Notes: a model not told the origin generated them from the sequence alone. A stretch of 64,000 nucleotides of DNA from Nocardioides sp. S5 (GCF_017310035.1 NZ_CP022296.1:4402001-4466000); one strand, 5' to 3'. Positions 24,917 through 34,562 are shown, counted from the first letter of the stretch. Program-made: numbers and translations.

Positions 24917-25857
24917 TGACTCGGGGGAATCGGGCGCGCCTGGCCGCGCTCACGACGGCACTGCTCACCCTTCCGCTGCTCGCCGCAGCGCCGGCCCTGG
25001 GCGCGGACCGTACGCCCCCCTCCCCGGTCGCGGCCACGGACGGCCGGGTCGCGGAGCGCACGCCCACCCGGCTGCCGGGCGGCGGGAGAACCGTCTTCGG
25101 CAAGAAGCGCTTCCTCACCGCCCACTACGGCACCGCCGGCACCGGCGTGCTGGGCGTCCTCGGGGAGACCGACCCGGACCGCGCGTTCGAGCGGATCGTG
25201 CGCGCCGGCAAGCCGTTCCTCCAGCGCGGCGAGCGGCTCCAACCGGTCTACGAGCTCATCGTCACCGTCGCGGACGGCGCGGACGTCCCCGGCACCGACG
25301 GCGACCACGCCCACGACGTCCTGCACAGCCGGGTGCAGTCCTACATCGACGCCGCCCGCCGTCACGGCGTGCTCCTGCTGCTCGACCTCCAGCCCGGTCG
25401 CACCGACTTCCTCACCACCGCCAAGCGGTGGGAGTGGGCGCTCGAGGACCCGTGGGTCGGCCTCGCGCTCGACCCTGAGTGGCGGGTCGGGCCGGGCGAG
25501 CTCCCAGGGCAGACGATCGGGTCGGTCTCCGCGCGGGAGATCAACCGCACCGCCGGCTGGCTCGCGCGGCTGACCCGCGACAACGGGCTTCCGGAGAAGC
25601 TCTTCGTCATCCACCAGTTCACCGACGGCATGGTTCCCGACATCCGCAGGGTGCGCCGGCGTGAGGGGCTGGCGATGGTGCAGCACGTCGACGGGTTCGG
25701 CAGCCCGGCCGACAAGCTCGCGACCTACCGCAACGTCGCGGTGCCGCGGAAGTTCACGATGGGCTTCAAGGTCTTCTACGACGAGGACGTCCCGCGCATG
25801 CGCCCGCAGCAGGTGCGCCGCGCGCTGCCCGACGTCCGGTTCGTGTCCTACCAGTGA
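24916..25857 (+). CDS. Secreted protein of unknown function, possible TIM-barrel fold
   Basis: This 313-residue protein has a signal peptide at about residues 1-30 (T-R-G-N-R-A-R then a Leu/Ala core, cleavage near A-L-G-A-D). The mature part has alternating hydrophobic strands and helices with L-L-L-L-D-L-Q-P-G-R, L-A-L-D-P-E-W and L-F-V-I-H-Q-F segments spaced like a TIM barrel. Acidic residues sit at strand ends, which would suit a glycosidase-like hydrolase, but no specific family motif was recognised. The single gene is preceded by a leaderless promoter and paired operator-like repeats, so it is probably regulated on its own. Function unknown. Confidence 0.75.
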   Translation: MTRGNRARLAALTTALLTLPLLAAAPALGADRTPPSPVAATDGRVAERTPTRLPGGGRTVFGKKRFLTAHYGTAGTGVLGVLGETDPDRAFERIVRAGKPFLQRGERLQPVYELIVTVADGADVPGTDGDHAHDVLHSRVQSYIDAARRHGVLLLLDLQPGRTDFLTTAKRWEWALEDPWVGLALDPEWRVGPGELPGQTIGSVSAREINRTAGWLARLTRDNGLPEKLFVIHQFTDGMVPDIRRVRRREGLAMVQHVDGFGSPADKLATYRNVAVPRKFTMGFKVFYDEDVPRMRPQQVRRALPDVRFVSYQ

Positions 25858-25923
25858 GGCCCGTCGACCGACGCTGGACGCTGGTCCGCCCCCTCTAGGC
25901 TGGTGTGCACGGAGGTGACCGTG

Positions 25924-26490
25924 ATGCCCGAGCACGACGAGTCCCCGGAGCAGTCCGGGGTCGAGCCCCCACGTCGCGGACCCGAGCGCGACGAGCGCAC
26001 CGGTCGCTCGGCGGCCGCAGCACGCATCGCCCACCAGGCCACCTGGGTCGACCAGCAGATCCGCCTGGCGATGGAGCGCGGGGACTTCGACGACCTGCCC
26101 GGAGCCGGCAAGCCGATCGAGGACCTCGGCGTCGAGCACGACCCCGACTGGTGGGTCAAGAAGCTCGTCGAGCGTGAGCAGATCGCCCTCCTCCCGCCGG
26201 CGCTGGCGATCCGCAAGGAGGACGCCGAGCTCGACGGACGGCTCGACCGCATCAACGTCGAGTCGGAGGTGCGTCGCGAGGTCGAGGAGTTCAACGCCCA
26301 CGTGCGCCGCGCGCTCTACACCCCGCCCGTCGGTCCGTCCGGTCCCCCGGTCATCACCCGCCAGCGCGACGTCGACGCCGAGGTCGAGTCGTGGCGCGAG
26401 CGGCGTACGGCACGCATCGAGGCCCAGCGCGCGGCGCGGGCGGCCGCCCCGCCCGAGCCGACGAAGCGGCGGTGGTGGCGGCGCCGCTGA
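25924..26490 (+). CDS. DUF1992 protein (DnaJ-homologue subfamily C member 28-like domain)
   Basis: This 188-residue protein carries the DUF1992 domain at about residues 40-110, with I-R-L-A-M-E-R-G-D-F-D-D-L-P-G-A-G-K-P-I as its hallmark. The rest is a charged N-terminal tail and an Arg-rich C-terminal tail (K-R-R-W-W-R-R-R) that could bind nucleic acid or membrane. No J-domain is present. The ATG at 25924 follows GGAGGTGA by about 6 bases; GTG at 25921 is an alternative. TAGGCT at 25896-25901 is a likely -10. The biochemical role of DUF1992 is not established. Confidence 0.85.
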   Translation: MPEHDESPEQSGVEPPRRGPERDERTGRSAAAARIAHQATWVDQQIRLAMERGDFDDLPGAGKPIEDLGVEHDPDWWVKKLVEREQIALLPPALAIRKEDAELDGRLDRINVESEVRREVEEFNAHVRRALYTPPVGPSGPPVITRQRDVDAEVESWRERRTARIEAQRAARAAAPPEPTKRRWWRRR

Positions 26491-26606
26491 CCGATCGGGC
26501 ACTCCCCATGGCCCGAACGGACTACTTCAGCCCGATCGCCGGGTGACATCCCTCCGGGGCGCATAGCGTCCGTCAAGTTCGAGTTGACGCGATCCCCGGG
26601 GGAAGC

Positions 26607-29600
26607 ATGTCCACGTCCTGGTCCACCACCGGCACGCGCCGCTTGGTCCACACCACTGTCGCCGCTGCGGTCGCCGCGGTCGCGCTCCAGGCGGTGCCCG
26701 CGAGCGCCGCCGTCTCCGAACCTCGGATCACCGGGCCCTCGGGTGACACCGGTCCCTCGGTCGAGCTCAGCTGGGAGCCGGTCGAGAAGGCCGTCGGCTA
26801 CGAGGTGCGCGTCGACAACGACCCGGCCTTCGGCTCGGCGGAGTGGACGTCTGCCACCGTCAACACCGTCTCGGTGCCGACCAAGCTCCTCGGCAAGGGC
26901 CAGCAGTACATGGGCGTTCGGGCCAAGGACTCGACCGGCGCGTGGAGCGACTGGGCCACATCCGCCTTCACCGTCACCGCCGCCGCCGGGCCGGTGCTCC
27001 TCGGCCCGGACGACGGCATCACCCTCGCGCAGCCCGCGGACCCGCCGCTGCTGACCTGGGCCCCGGTCTCGGGGGCGGCGTCCTACACCGTCGAGGTCGA
27101 CGACGAGCCCGGCTTCGTCAGCCCCAGCACCTACCCCACCGAGGCGACCGCGCTGGTGGTGCCGAACAACCAGGCGCCCGACGTCACCTACTACTGGCGG
27201 GTGCGCGCCGACCTCGCCGACGGCTTCTCCACCGACTACTCCGACGACCGCTCGTATACCGTCGCGCCGATCGTGCAGCCCACCATCATTGGTCCCTCGA
27301 CCGACGAGGACGTCATCGATGTCGTGCTCGACTGGAGCCCGGTGCCGGGTGCGAAGTACTACGAGCTCGAGGTGGACGACGACGTCAACTTCGGCAGCCC
27401 GGTCGATTCGCAGCAGGTGCCGGCGCAGATCTACGGGACCCGCTTCTCTCCCAAGACGACCCTCGGCAACGGCCAGTACTACTGGCGCGTGCGGGCGCGC
27501 GACCTCGACAACAACCCGACGGAGTGGGTGCGCGTCTCGCCCGACGAGCACTACTTCTTCGATCGCCAGTGGCGTGACAAGCCTCAGCTGGTCTACCCCT
27601 ATGACCCCGCGGGCACCCTCCAGCACGTCAGCAACGACCTCTACTACGAGTGGGAGCCCGTGCCCCACGCCTCCAACTACGAGGTCTGGCTCAGCACCGA
27701 CCCGAACTTCACCGACGACCCGCTCGTCAACCCAAAGGTCACATGGAAGTGCGTCGTCGCCGGGACGACCTACACGCCGGGCGAGATCGGCCCGTCGGTC
27801 GACGCCTGCATGCCGTCGGCCGAGGACCGCGTCTACTACTGGAAGGTCCGGCCGATGGACCGTCCCTTCCGGACGACCGGGGTGGAGGGAATCTTCTCCG
27901 ACCGGCAGAGCTTCGTCTACACCGACCAGGACGCGTTCTCGATCTCCACTCCTCAGAACGGCGCAACCGTCGAGGTCCCGACCCTGGCCTGGGCACCCAT
28001 CAACGGGACGGAGACCTACGAGGTCAAGCTGCTCCAGGCCGGTGCGGTCATCAAGGCGGCGTCGACCCACTCGACTTCGTACACGCCCTTCGACCTGAAG
28101 CTCGACCCCGCCAAGGGCGCCTTCACGTGGGAGCTTCGCGCGCTGGACAAGGCACTGCGCACCACCCAGATCGCCTCGCGGACCTTCACGCTTTCGACTC
28201 CTCCTGACACGTCTACTCCGCTCGAGCTCTTTCCGGGGCCCGCAACCTACGACGCGCCCCACTTGCGTTGGGGTGCCATGACCGGTGCGGAGTACTACCG
28301 GATCGACATCGCAGACGCAGCGACCGGCTCGCCGTACGCCGACGGCGTGGCGCCGATCCTCGCTGCCAAGCTCTACTACCCCTCCGCTACCGACACCTCG
28401 GTGAAGTTCCTCGACGAGGGGACCTACCTGTGGTGGGTGACCGCCTACAGCAAGGACAACCAGGTCCTGGGCACGAGCTCGAACGAGAGCTTCGTCGTCC
28501 AGCCGCTCGGGCCCGTCACGGGCCAGCGGCTGGCCCTCAGCGGTTCCAGCCTGGATGCGGGCGCCGCCTGCACCGAGACCCTGAGCAACAGCGGCGCACT
28601 CTGTGACGGCGTACCCGCCACTCCGGTCCTTGACTGGGACCCGGTGCCCTACGCATCCGAGTACCGCGTGCGCGTCTCCCGAGACCCCGACTTCACCAGC
28701 GGTGAGCTCGCCGGTAACCCGCCAAGGACCGTGAACACCCGTTGGGCTCCGCGCGCCGGCTACCCCTTCCTCGCGCTCGAGGAGAGCCAGGCCAACAACG
28801 CCTACTACTGGTTCATCCAGCCCTGCAAGTCGGCCATCCAGTGCGGCCCCGACCCGGAGTCGACCATCAACCCGTCCCGTCACGCGTTCAGGAAGAGCTC
28901 TCCTCAGGTGCAGCTGCTGTCACCCGCCAAGGACGCAACGACGGTGACCACCGAGGTCACCTTCGAGTGGACCGACTACTTCGACACCAACCGCGCCGCG
29001 GTCTACGACGCTACGGACGAGCTGAGCTACCAGTCCGCGATGCGCTACCGCCTTCAGGTAGACGACGACCCAGCCTTTGGTTCACCGATCGACGATGTTC
29101 TCGTCGACCAGACCACCTACACGGCAGCCGACCGGCTCTACCGCGAAGGTCCATTGTGGTGGCGCGTTCGCGCGATCGACGCGAACAACAACGCTCTCGC
29201 ATGGTCAGAAACTCGCGCCTTCGCGACGAAGAGCCCGGTCCCGACGCTGACCTCGCCGGTCGTGACAGACGGGAAGGTCCCCGTCGTCACCGGCGCGGTG
29301 CCGTTCCGCTGGGAGGCACTGCCCTTCGCCGGTGGCTACGACGTGCAGGTCGCGGCCAACGCCGACCGCAACTTCTCCGGCGCCAACCTCAAGGTCAACG
29401 TCCTCGGCGCGAAGCGATCCGCCTTCACGACCGGGTCCACCGTGTCCCCGACGGTCCAGACCCTGCAGGCCGCCGACAGCTCCTACGTGTGGCGCGTGCG
29501 TCGCGTCGACCCGGACGGCAACAGGGGCGACTGGTCCGCGGTCGGCGAGTTCAAGGTCCAGCTCAAGCAGCCCACACTGACGGCCCCCGCTGCCGGCACG

Positions 29601-31823
29601 TCCGTCGGGCCACGCGGCCTGGTGCTGCGCTGGGGTGCGGTCGCCGAGGCGAGCAAGTATCGCGTCGAGCTCCGCGCCCAGGGCTCCTACCCCACCACCA
29701 CGACCACCCCTGCCACCTCCTGGGCGCCGCCGACGGCGATGAAGGTCGGCACGACCTACGAATGGCGCGTCGCGTCGGTCGATGTGGACGGCCGCTACGC
29801 CGACCCCGGCGCGTGGCGCACCTTCACCATCGGCGGCGTGCCCACCGCCACGACCCCGCCCTCCATCGACGGGACCGGCGTCTTCGACACGACCCTGGTC
29901 GCGGTCGCGCCGACATGGAGCACGCCCGACACCACCAACACCTACCAGTGGCGCCGCAACGGCGCACCCGTCGAGGGCGCGAGCGGACCGACGTACGTCG
30001 TCCGCGCGCAGGACGTCGGTGCCTCGATCACCGTCGTGGCCACCGGCACCTCGGCGGAGTTCGGCACCGGCACCTCGACCAGCGCCGCCGTCACCGGCAA
30101 GCCCGGCGCCGGCGCCACCGTCACGACCGCGCCCACGATCTCCGGCACCGGCAGGGTCGGCACCACGTTGACCTCGACGTCCGTCGCCTGGGACCCCGCC
30201 GAGACCGAGACGACGCTGCAGTGGATGCGCAACGGCACCGCGATCTCCAGCGCCACGTCGGCGACGTACACCGTCGCGCCCGGCGACCTCAACGCCTCGA
30301 TCACGCTGCGCGCCACCGGCGCACTGCCGGGCCGCGAACCGACCACTGCGTCGAGCAACGCCATCACGGCGCGTGAGGGGGCGGCACCCACGGCCACGAC
30401 CCCACCGAGGATCCAGGGCATCCCCAAGGTCGGCGCCGTCGTCACCGGCACCCCGCCGGCCTGGGAGCAGCAGGGCGTCCAGCAGAGCATCCAGTGGCTG
30501 CGCAACGGACAGCCGATCAGCGGCCAGACGAACTCGTCCTACACCGTGCGGCCCGAGGACCTCGGCGCGTCGCTGACGGTCCGCTACACCGGAGTGCTGC
30601 CCGGTCGCACAGCGGCCGTCCTCGCCAGTGCACCGGTCACCGGCCTGCTCGGCGACGCACCGCGGGCCACGTCGTCGCCGACGGTCTCCGGCACCCGCAA
30701 GGTCGGCACCACCCTGACCGGCTCGCCGCCGACCTGGAACCTCACCGGCGTCCAGCAGAGCATCCAGTGGCTGCGTGACGGACAGCCGGTCACCGGCCAG
30801 ACGACGTCGTCGTACACCGTGCGCCCCGAGGACCTCGACTCCTCGCTGGCCGTGCGCTACACCGGCACCCTGGCGGGTCGCGCGAGCGGCACCGCGACGA
30901 GCACCGCCGTGGTCGCGCAGATCGGTGACGCTCCCACGGCCTCGGTGCTGCCGAGCGTGTCCGGGCCGCGCAAGGTCGACACGGTGCTCGTCGCCGTGCC
31001 GCCGACCTGGAACCTGCCCGGCGTCGAGCAGACCATCCAGTGGATGCGCAACGGCCAGCCGGTCGCGGGAGGGACGGGCACGACGTACGCCGTCCGCGTC
31101 GACGACGTGAACGCCTCCCTGACCGTGCGCTTCACCGGCACCCTCCCCGGCCGGACCACCGGCACGGCGACGAGCCCGCCGGTGACCGGCGTCATCGGCG
31201 ACGCTCCGACGTCCCCGTCGCTCGCCGCCCCGTCCGGCACCGGCCGCGTCGGCACGGCCCTCCAGGCCGTCGAAGCCACCTGGACGCCGTCGACGGTCAC
31301 GCAGACCCGCCAGTGGCTGGTCGAGGGCCAGCCGGTCGCCGGCGAGACCGGCCCGACGTACGTCGTCCGCGCGGCGGACGCCGGCCGGCGTATCTCGGTG
31401 CGGGTGACGGCGACGATGCCGGGCCACGCTCCGGGAACGGTGACGTCGGCCGCGGTCCTCGCCACGGCGGAGCCCACGACGACCACCACCCCGACGCCCA
31501 CGCCGACCCCGACGCCCGCTCCGGCGACGGTGGCCTCGCGCACCGTGCTGAAGGCTCCGTCCTCGGTGCGCGTCGCGAAGCGGGCGGTCGTGAAGATCAA
31601 GGTGTCGGCCACCGGCATCGCCTCGCCGACAGGCGTGGTCAAGATCTACGCCGGCCGCAAGCTCGTCGCGAAGGTGCGGCTGAAGGCCGGCGCCGCGGGC
31701 GCTGCGAAGGTGCGGCTCGCCAAGCTCGCGGCGGGGCGCTACAAGCTGCGCGCCGACTACGGCGGGATGAGCGGTGCGAAGGCATCGAGCTCGAAGGTCG
31801 TCAGGATCAAGGTCGTCCGCTGA
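26607..31823 (+). CDS. Very large secreted repeat protein (fibronectin-like and Ig-like modules)
   Basis: This 1738-residue protein has a signal peptide at about residues 1-37 (A-S-A-A). Residues ~38-1070 are about nine fibronectin-III-like or carbohydrate-binding-style modules with recurring L-x-W-x-P-V and Y-x-x-x-V-D-x-D-x-x-F and Y-Y-W-R-V-R-A segments. Residues ~1080-1625 are six tandem ~91-residue Ig-like repeats with the hallmark Q-W-x-R-N-G-x-x-I/V and Y-x-V-R-x-x-D. A T-P-T-P-T-P linker and a basic C-terminal Ig-like domain rich in Lys follow. No enzyme or sortase motif is present. It is probably a surface or matrix adhesin. A GGGGGAAGC ribosome site and TAGCGT at 26564-26569 precede it. 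Confidence 0.88.
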   Translation: MSTSWSTTGTRRLVHTTVAAAVAAVALQAVPASAAVSEPRITGPSGDTGPSVELSWEPVEKAVGYEVRVDNDPAFGSAEWTSATVNTVSVPTKLLGKGQQYMGVRAKDSTGAWSDWATSAFTVTAAAGPVLLGPDDGITLAQPADPPLLTWAPVSGAASYTVEVDDEPGFVSPSTYPTEATALVVPNNQAPDVTYYWRVRADLADGFSTDYSDDRSYTVAPIVQPTIIGPSTDEDVIDVVLDWSPVPGAKYYELEVDDDVNFGSPVDSQQVPAQIYGTRFSPKTTLGNGQYYWRVRARDLDNNPTEWVRVSPDEHYFFDRQWRDKPQLVYPYDPAGTLQHVSNDLYYEWEPVPHASNYEVWLSTDPNFTDDPLVNPKVTWKCVVAGTTYTPGEIGPSVDACMPSAEDRVYYWKVRPMDRPFRTTGVEGIFSDRQSFVYTDQDAFSISTPQNGATVEVPTLAWAPINGTETYEVKLLQAGAVIKAASTHSTSYTPFDLKLDPAKGAFTWELRALDKALRTTQIASRTFTLSTPPDTSTPLELFPGPATYDAPHLRWGAMTGAEYYRIDIADAATGSPYADGVAPILAAKLYYPSATDTSVKFLDEGTYLWWVTAYSKDNQVLGTSSNESFVVQPLGPVTGQRLALSGSSLDAGAACTETLSNSGALCDGVPATPVLDWDPVPYASEYRVRVSRDPDFTSGELAGNPPRTVNTRWAPRAGYPFLALEESQANNAYYWFIQPCKSAIQCGPDPESTINPSRHAFRKSSPQVQLLSPAKDATTVTTEVTFEWTDYFDTNRAAVYDATDELSYQSAMRYRLQVDDDPAFGSPIDDVLVDQTTYTAADRLYREGPLWWRVRAIDANNNALAWSETRAFATKSPVPTLTSPVVTDGKVPVVTGAVPFRWEALPFAGGYDVQVAANADRNFSGANLKVNVLGAKRSAFTTGSTVSPTVQTLQAADSSYVWRVRRVDPDGNRGDWSAVGEFKVQLKQPTLTAPAAGTSVGPRGLVLRWGAVAEASKYRVELRAQGSYPTTTTTPATSWAPPTAMKVGTTYEWRVASVDVDGRYADPGAWRTFTIGGVPTATTPPSIDGTGVFDTTLVAVAPTWSTPDTTNTYQWRRNGAPVEGASGPTYVVRAQDVGASITVVATGTSAEFGTGTSTSAAVTGKPGAGATVTTAPTISGTGRVGTTLTSTSVAWDPAETETTLQWMRNGTAISSATSATYTVAPGDLNASITLRATGALPGREPTTASSNAITAREGAAPTATTPPRIQGIPKVGAVVTGTPPAWEQQGVQQSIQWLRNGQPISGQTNSSYTVRPEDLGASLTVRYTGVLPGRTAAVLASAPVTGLLGDAPRATSSPTVSGTRKVGTTLTGSPPTWNLTGVQQSIQWLRDGQPVTGQTTSSYTVRPEDLDSSLAVRYTGTLAGRASGTATSTAVVAQIGDAPTASVLPSVSGPRKVDTVLVAVPPTWNLPGVEQTIQWMRNGQPVAGGTGTTYAVRVDDVNASLTVRFTGTLPGRTTGTATSPPVTGVIGDAPTSPSLAAPSGTGRVGTALQAVEATWTPSTVTQTRQWLVEGQPVAGETGPTYVVRAADAGRRISVRVTATMPGHAPGTVTSAAVLATAEPTTTTTPTPTPTPTPAPATVASRTVLKAPSSVRVAKRAVVKIKVSATGIASPTGVVKIYAGRKLVAKVRLKAGAAGAAKVRLAKLAAGRYKLRADYGGMSGAKASSSKVVRIKVVR

Positions 31824-31850
31824 GGTGGCAGCTGAGCGACCGCCTTCCGG

Positions 31851-32213
31851 TCAGTCCCAGTCGAGCCCGCCGCGACGCCACTCGTAGGCGTAGGCGATGG
31901 ACAGGTTGAGGATGAAGAGGACGGTGGCCAGGTAGCCGAACGTGCCGAGCTGGTCGAAGTGGACCGCCCAGGGCACGAGGAACATGATCTCGACGTCGAA
32001 GATGATGAAGGTCATCGCCACCGTGTAGTAGCGCACCGGGATGGTGCGGTTGGTGCGCCCGGGGTCGGAGACCGGCTGGATCCCGCACTCGTAGGAGTCG
32101 AGACGCGCCCTGTTGTAGCGCTTCGGGCCGACCACCGAGCTCATCAGCACCGAGCCGACCGCGAACAGGCCGGCGATCGCGGACAGCACGACGACGGGAA
32201 GGTAGAGCTCCAC
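31851..32213 (-). CDS. nuoA: NADH-quinone oxidoreductase subunit A, orphan copy
   Basis: This 120-residue membrane protein has three transmembrane segments and the conserved loop D-S-Y-E-C-G between the first and second, plus F-D-V-E-I-M-F-L in helix 2, all typical of complex I subunit A (NuoA/NdhC). Length is normal. It stands alone: no nuoB-N genes follow, and the next gene in its direction is the convergent end of the giant secreted protein. So this is either a second copy or a displaced subunit. The start is 113 bases from the divergent malyl-CoA lyase gene. Confidence 0.93.
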   Translation of the reverse strand: MELYLPVVVLSAIAGLFAVGSVLMSSVVGPKRYNRARLDSYECGIQPVSDPGRTNRTIPVRYYTVAMTFIIFDVEIMFLVPWAVHFDQLGTFGYLATVLFILNLSIAYAYEWRRGGLDWD

Positions 32214-32313
32214 CGGTCGCTCCTCGAGTCGGGGACGCGTGCCCCAGTCGTAGCAGCGCGCACCAAGCCGCCGGCCGAGACATGCGTCATATCCACGCCG
32301 GTGCAGGCGGCGG

Positions 32314-32327
32314 TAGTTTTCGCCCCA
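32314..32327 (+). promoter_or_regulatory. Leaderless -10 element of the malyl-CoA lyase-type operon
   Basis: TAGTTT at 32314-32319 is 7 bases before the ATG at 32327, in a local T-rich patch that stands out in this GC-rich sequence. Confidence 0.6.
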
Positions 32328-33409
32328 TGACCCGCCCCGCCAAGGACTTCTTCGCCCCCCTCGCCGTCGGTGCTCCCACCCCGCTGCGCGAGATCCCCGC
32401 CCGGCCGAGCCGCGCCATCCACTTCTTCGACCCCGGCAACGAGAAGATGGCCGCCAAGGTGCCCGACATGGTCGGCACCGTCGACGTGCTGCTCGGCAAC
32501 CTCGAGGACGCGGTCAAGGCCGAGAACAAGGAGACGTCGCGCCAGGGCCTCGTCGACATCGCGAAGGCGACCGACTTCGGTCCGACCCAGCTCTGGACCC
32601 GGGTCAACTCACTCGACAGCCCGTGGGGCCTCGACGACCTGGTCACCCTGGTGACGGAGATCGGCGACAAGCTCGACGTGATCATGGTGCCGAAGGTCCA
32701 GGGCGCCGAGGACATCCACTACGTCGACCGCCTGCTCGCCCAGCTCGAGGCGAAGGCGGGCCTCGACCGGCCGATCCTCGTGCACGCGATCCTCGAGACC
32801 GCGCGCGGCGTGGCCAACGTCGAGGAGATCTGCGGCGCCAGCCCGCGTATGCAGGGCCTGTCGCTCGGCCCCGCCGACCTGGCCGCGGACCGCCGGATGA
32901 AGACCACCCGCGTCGGCGGCGGCCACCCGGGCTACCTCGTGCGCCAGGACCCGACGCGCGACGACCTCGGCGTGCCGCAGTACGACGCCGAGCGGACGAC
33001 GTACCAGCAGGACCTGTGGCACTACACGATCGCCCGCATGGTCGACGCCTGCGCGATGCACGGGATCTACCCCTACTACGGGCCGTTCGGGGACATCAAG
33101 GACGTGCAGGCGTGCGAGGACCAGTTCCGCAACGCCTTCCTGCTCGGGTGCGTCGGCGCGTGGTCGCTCCACCCGGTGCAGATCGCTATCGCGAACAAGG
33201 TGTTCTCCCCCAGCGTCGAGGACGTCACCCACGCCCGCCGCGTCATCGCCGCGATGGGTGACGGCACGGGCGCGGTGATGATCGACGGCAAGATGGAGGA
33301 CGACGCCTCGGTCAAGCAGTGCCAGGTGATGGTCGCCCTCGCCGACGAGCTCGCCGCGATCGACCCCGAGCTGAAGAAGCAGTACGACGCCATCGAGCTG
33401 GAGGCCTGA
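32327..33409 (+). CDS. Malyl-CoA/beta-methylmalyl-CoA lyase-type HpcH/HpaI protein
   Basis: This 360-residue (alpha/beta)8 protein of the CitE-like HpcH/HpaI superfamily has an Arg in [11 protein letters not shown] for CoA binding and Mg-site acidic residues in L-E-D-A-V and A-I-L-E-T-A-R-G-V. The length (longer than CitE) and blocks such as [10 protein letters not shown] fit L-malyl-CoA/beta-methylmalyl-CoA lyase (Mcl1), which cleaves malyl-CoA to acetyl-CoA and glyoxylate. It sits one base from a second CitE-like gene, like the mcl1/mcl2 pair of ethylmalonyl-CoA-pathway bacteria. Exact substrate is inferred. Confidence 0.85.
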   Translation: MTRPAKDFFAPLAVGAPTPLREIPARPSRAIHFFDPGNEKMAAKVPDMVGTVDVLLGNLEDAVKAENKETSRQGLVDIAKATDFGPTQLWTRVNSLDSPWGLDDLVTLVTEIGDKLDVIMVPKVQGAEDIHYVDRLLAQLEAKAGLDRPILVHAILETARGVANVEEICGASPRMQGLSLGPADLAADRRMKTTRVGGGHPGYLVRQDPTRDDLGVPQYDAERTTYQQDLWHYTIARMVDACAMHGIYPYYGPFGDIKDVQACEDQFRNAFLLGCVGAWSLHPVQIAIANKVFSPSVEDVTHARRVIAAMGDGTGAVMIDGKMEDDASVKQCQVMVALADELAAIDPELKKQYDAIELEA

Positions 33410-33410
33410 G

Positions 33411-34280
33411 ATGACTGACTTCACCCCTCTCCGCTCCGTGCTCTACATGCCCGGCTCCAACGAGCGGGCGCTGGAGAAGGCGAAGACGATCGCGTGCGAC
33501 GGCCTGATCCTCGACCTCGAGGACGCCGTCGCCCCCGACGCCAAGCCCGCTGCTCGTGAGGCCGCAGCTGCGGCGGCCGCGAGCGGCGACTACGGGCGGC
33601 GTACGGTCACCATCCGCGTCAACGGCATCGGGACCCAGTGGCACGACGACGACATCGTCGCCGCCAGCCAGGCCGGACCGGCCGCGATCGTGGTGCCCAA
33701 GGTCGGCAGCGCCGCCGAGGTCCAGCAGCTCGTCGCCGCGATGGAGGCGGCCGGCGCCCCGGACCACACGAAGCTGTGGGCGATGGTCGAGACCCCCGGA
33801 GCGATCCTCGACGGCCTCGCGATCGCCCGCGCGTCCGAGCGCCTCGGCGCCTTCGTGCTCGGCACCAACGACCTCGTCAAGGAGCTGTACGCCGAGCACG
33901 TGCCGGGTCGTGCGCCGATCCTGCCCAGCCTGCACACCGCGCTCCTGGCCGGGCGGGCCGCCGGCATCGCCGTGATCGACGGCGTCTACAACGACGTGAA
34001 GGACACCGAGGGCTTCCTCGCCGAGTGCGAGCAGGGCCGGCAGATGGGCTTCGACGGCAAGACCCTCATTCACCCCGGACAGGTCGAGGGCGCCAACGCC
34101 GCCTTCGCCCCCAGCGCGCAGGCGGTCGAGGACGCCCACGGCCTCATCGCGGCCTGGGAGGACGGCAAGGGCGCCGGCGTGGTCACCTGGAACGGCAAGA
34201 TGGTGGAGAACCTCCACGTCGAGTCGGCCCGTCGCACGCTCGCCATCGACGAGGCCGTCAGGGCGCTGGCCGCGGACTGA
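33411..34280 (+). CDS. CitE-like lyase/thioesterase (Mcl2 type)
   Basis: This 289-residue protein is of the HpcH/HpaI aldolase/citrate lyase beta-subunit family. Its blocks are R-S-V-L-Y-M-P-G-S-N, L-I-L-D-L-E-D-A-V-A-P, M-V-E-T-P-G-A-I and a final F-D-G-K-T-L-I-H-P-G-Q. A stand-alone CitE without CitD/CitF partners argues against citrate fermentation. Next to a malyl-CoA lyase-type gene, an (S)-malyl-CoA thioesterase role (Mcl2) or a second lyase is likelier. The ATG follows the previous stop with one spacer base, so the pair is co-translated. Confidence 0.85.
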   Translation: MTDFTPLRSVLYMPGSNERALEKAKTIACDGLILDLEDAVAPDAKPAAREAAAAAAASGDYGRRTVTIRVNGIGTQWHDDDIVAASQAGPAAIVVPKVGSAAEVQQLVAAMEAAGAPDHTKLWAMVETPGAILDGLAIARASERLGAFVLGTNDLVKELYAEHVPGRAPILPSLHTALLAGRAAGIAVIDGVYNDVKDTEGFLAECEQGRQMGFDGKTLIHPGQVEGANAAFAPSAQAVEDAHGLIAAWEDGKGAGVVTWNGKMVENLHVESARRTLAIDEAVRALAAD

Positions 34281-34402
34281 GCCACGTCCCGCGAGCGGAC
34301 TGGACCGCCCACCCCTACGGGCGGACCGACTTTCCTTTTCCGGGCCCCGACGCCACAGTGGACCGGCCGCCCACAGTGGGCTGCTTACTAGGAGGCGAAA
34401 AC

Positions 34403-34546
34403 ATGATTGTCCTCGGACTGATCCTGCTCATCCTCGGGCTGCTGCTGCCCCAGAGCATCCTGACCACCATCGGCCTGATCCTGATCGTGGTCGGCCTGGT
34501 GCTCAACTTCGTCCCGATCGGTGGCTCGAGCCGGCGCGTCTGGTAG
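34403..34546 (+). CDS. 47-residue hydrophobic membrane microprotein (DUF6131-like)
   Basis: A 48-codon frame starts at ATG 34403 behind AGGAGGCG and stops TAG at 34544-34546. The peptide is almost entirely hydrophobic with two membrane spans (I-V-L-G-L-I-L-L-I-L-G-L-L-L-P and T-I-G-L-I-L-I-V-V-G-L-V-L) and a short basic tail (S-S-R-R-V-W). It fits the small actinobacterial DUF6131-type family of unknown function. A perfect hairpin follows 17 bases after its stop. Confidence 0.8.
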   Translation: MIVLGLILLILGLLLPQSILTTIGLILIVVGLVLNFVPIGGSSRRVW

Positions 34547-34562
34547 TTCCACTGCCAGTCAC

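Noticed and set aside
23257..26502. A 1081-residue open frame on the minus strand across four plus-strand genes
   Set aside because: It is low in hydrophobic structure, rich in Arg/Gly/Asp, has no ribosome site, and lies antisense to genes with clear domains. Such frames arise in GC-rich DNA when the antisense third position rarely makes stops.
26316..28883. An 855-residue minus-strand frame opposite the giant secreted protein
   Set aside because: Composition (Gly/Arg/Val-rich, no domain) and antisense position to a signal-peptide-bearing gene show it is a shadow frame.
31485..31530. Possible tandem-repeat array in ACCCCGACGCCCACG-type sequence
   Set aside because: It is a T-P-T-P-T-P linker encoded inside the giant protein; no sign of CRISPR-type unit or spacer structure.
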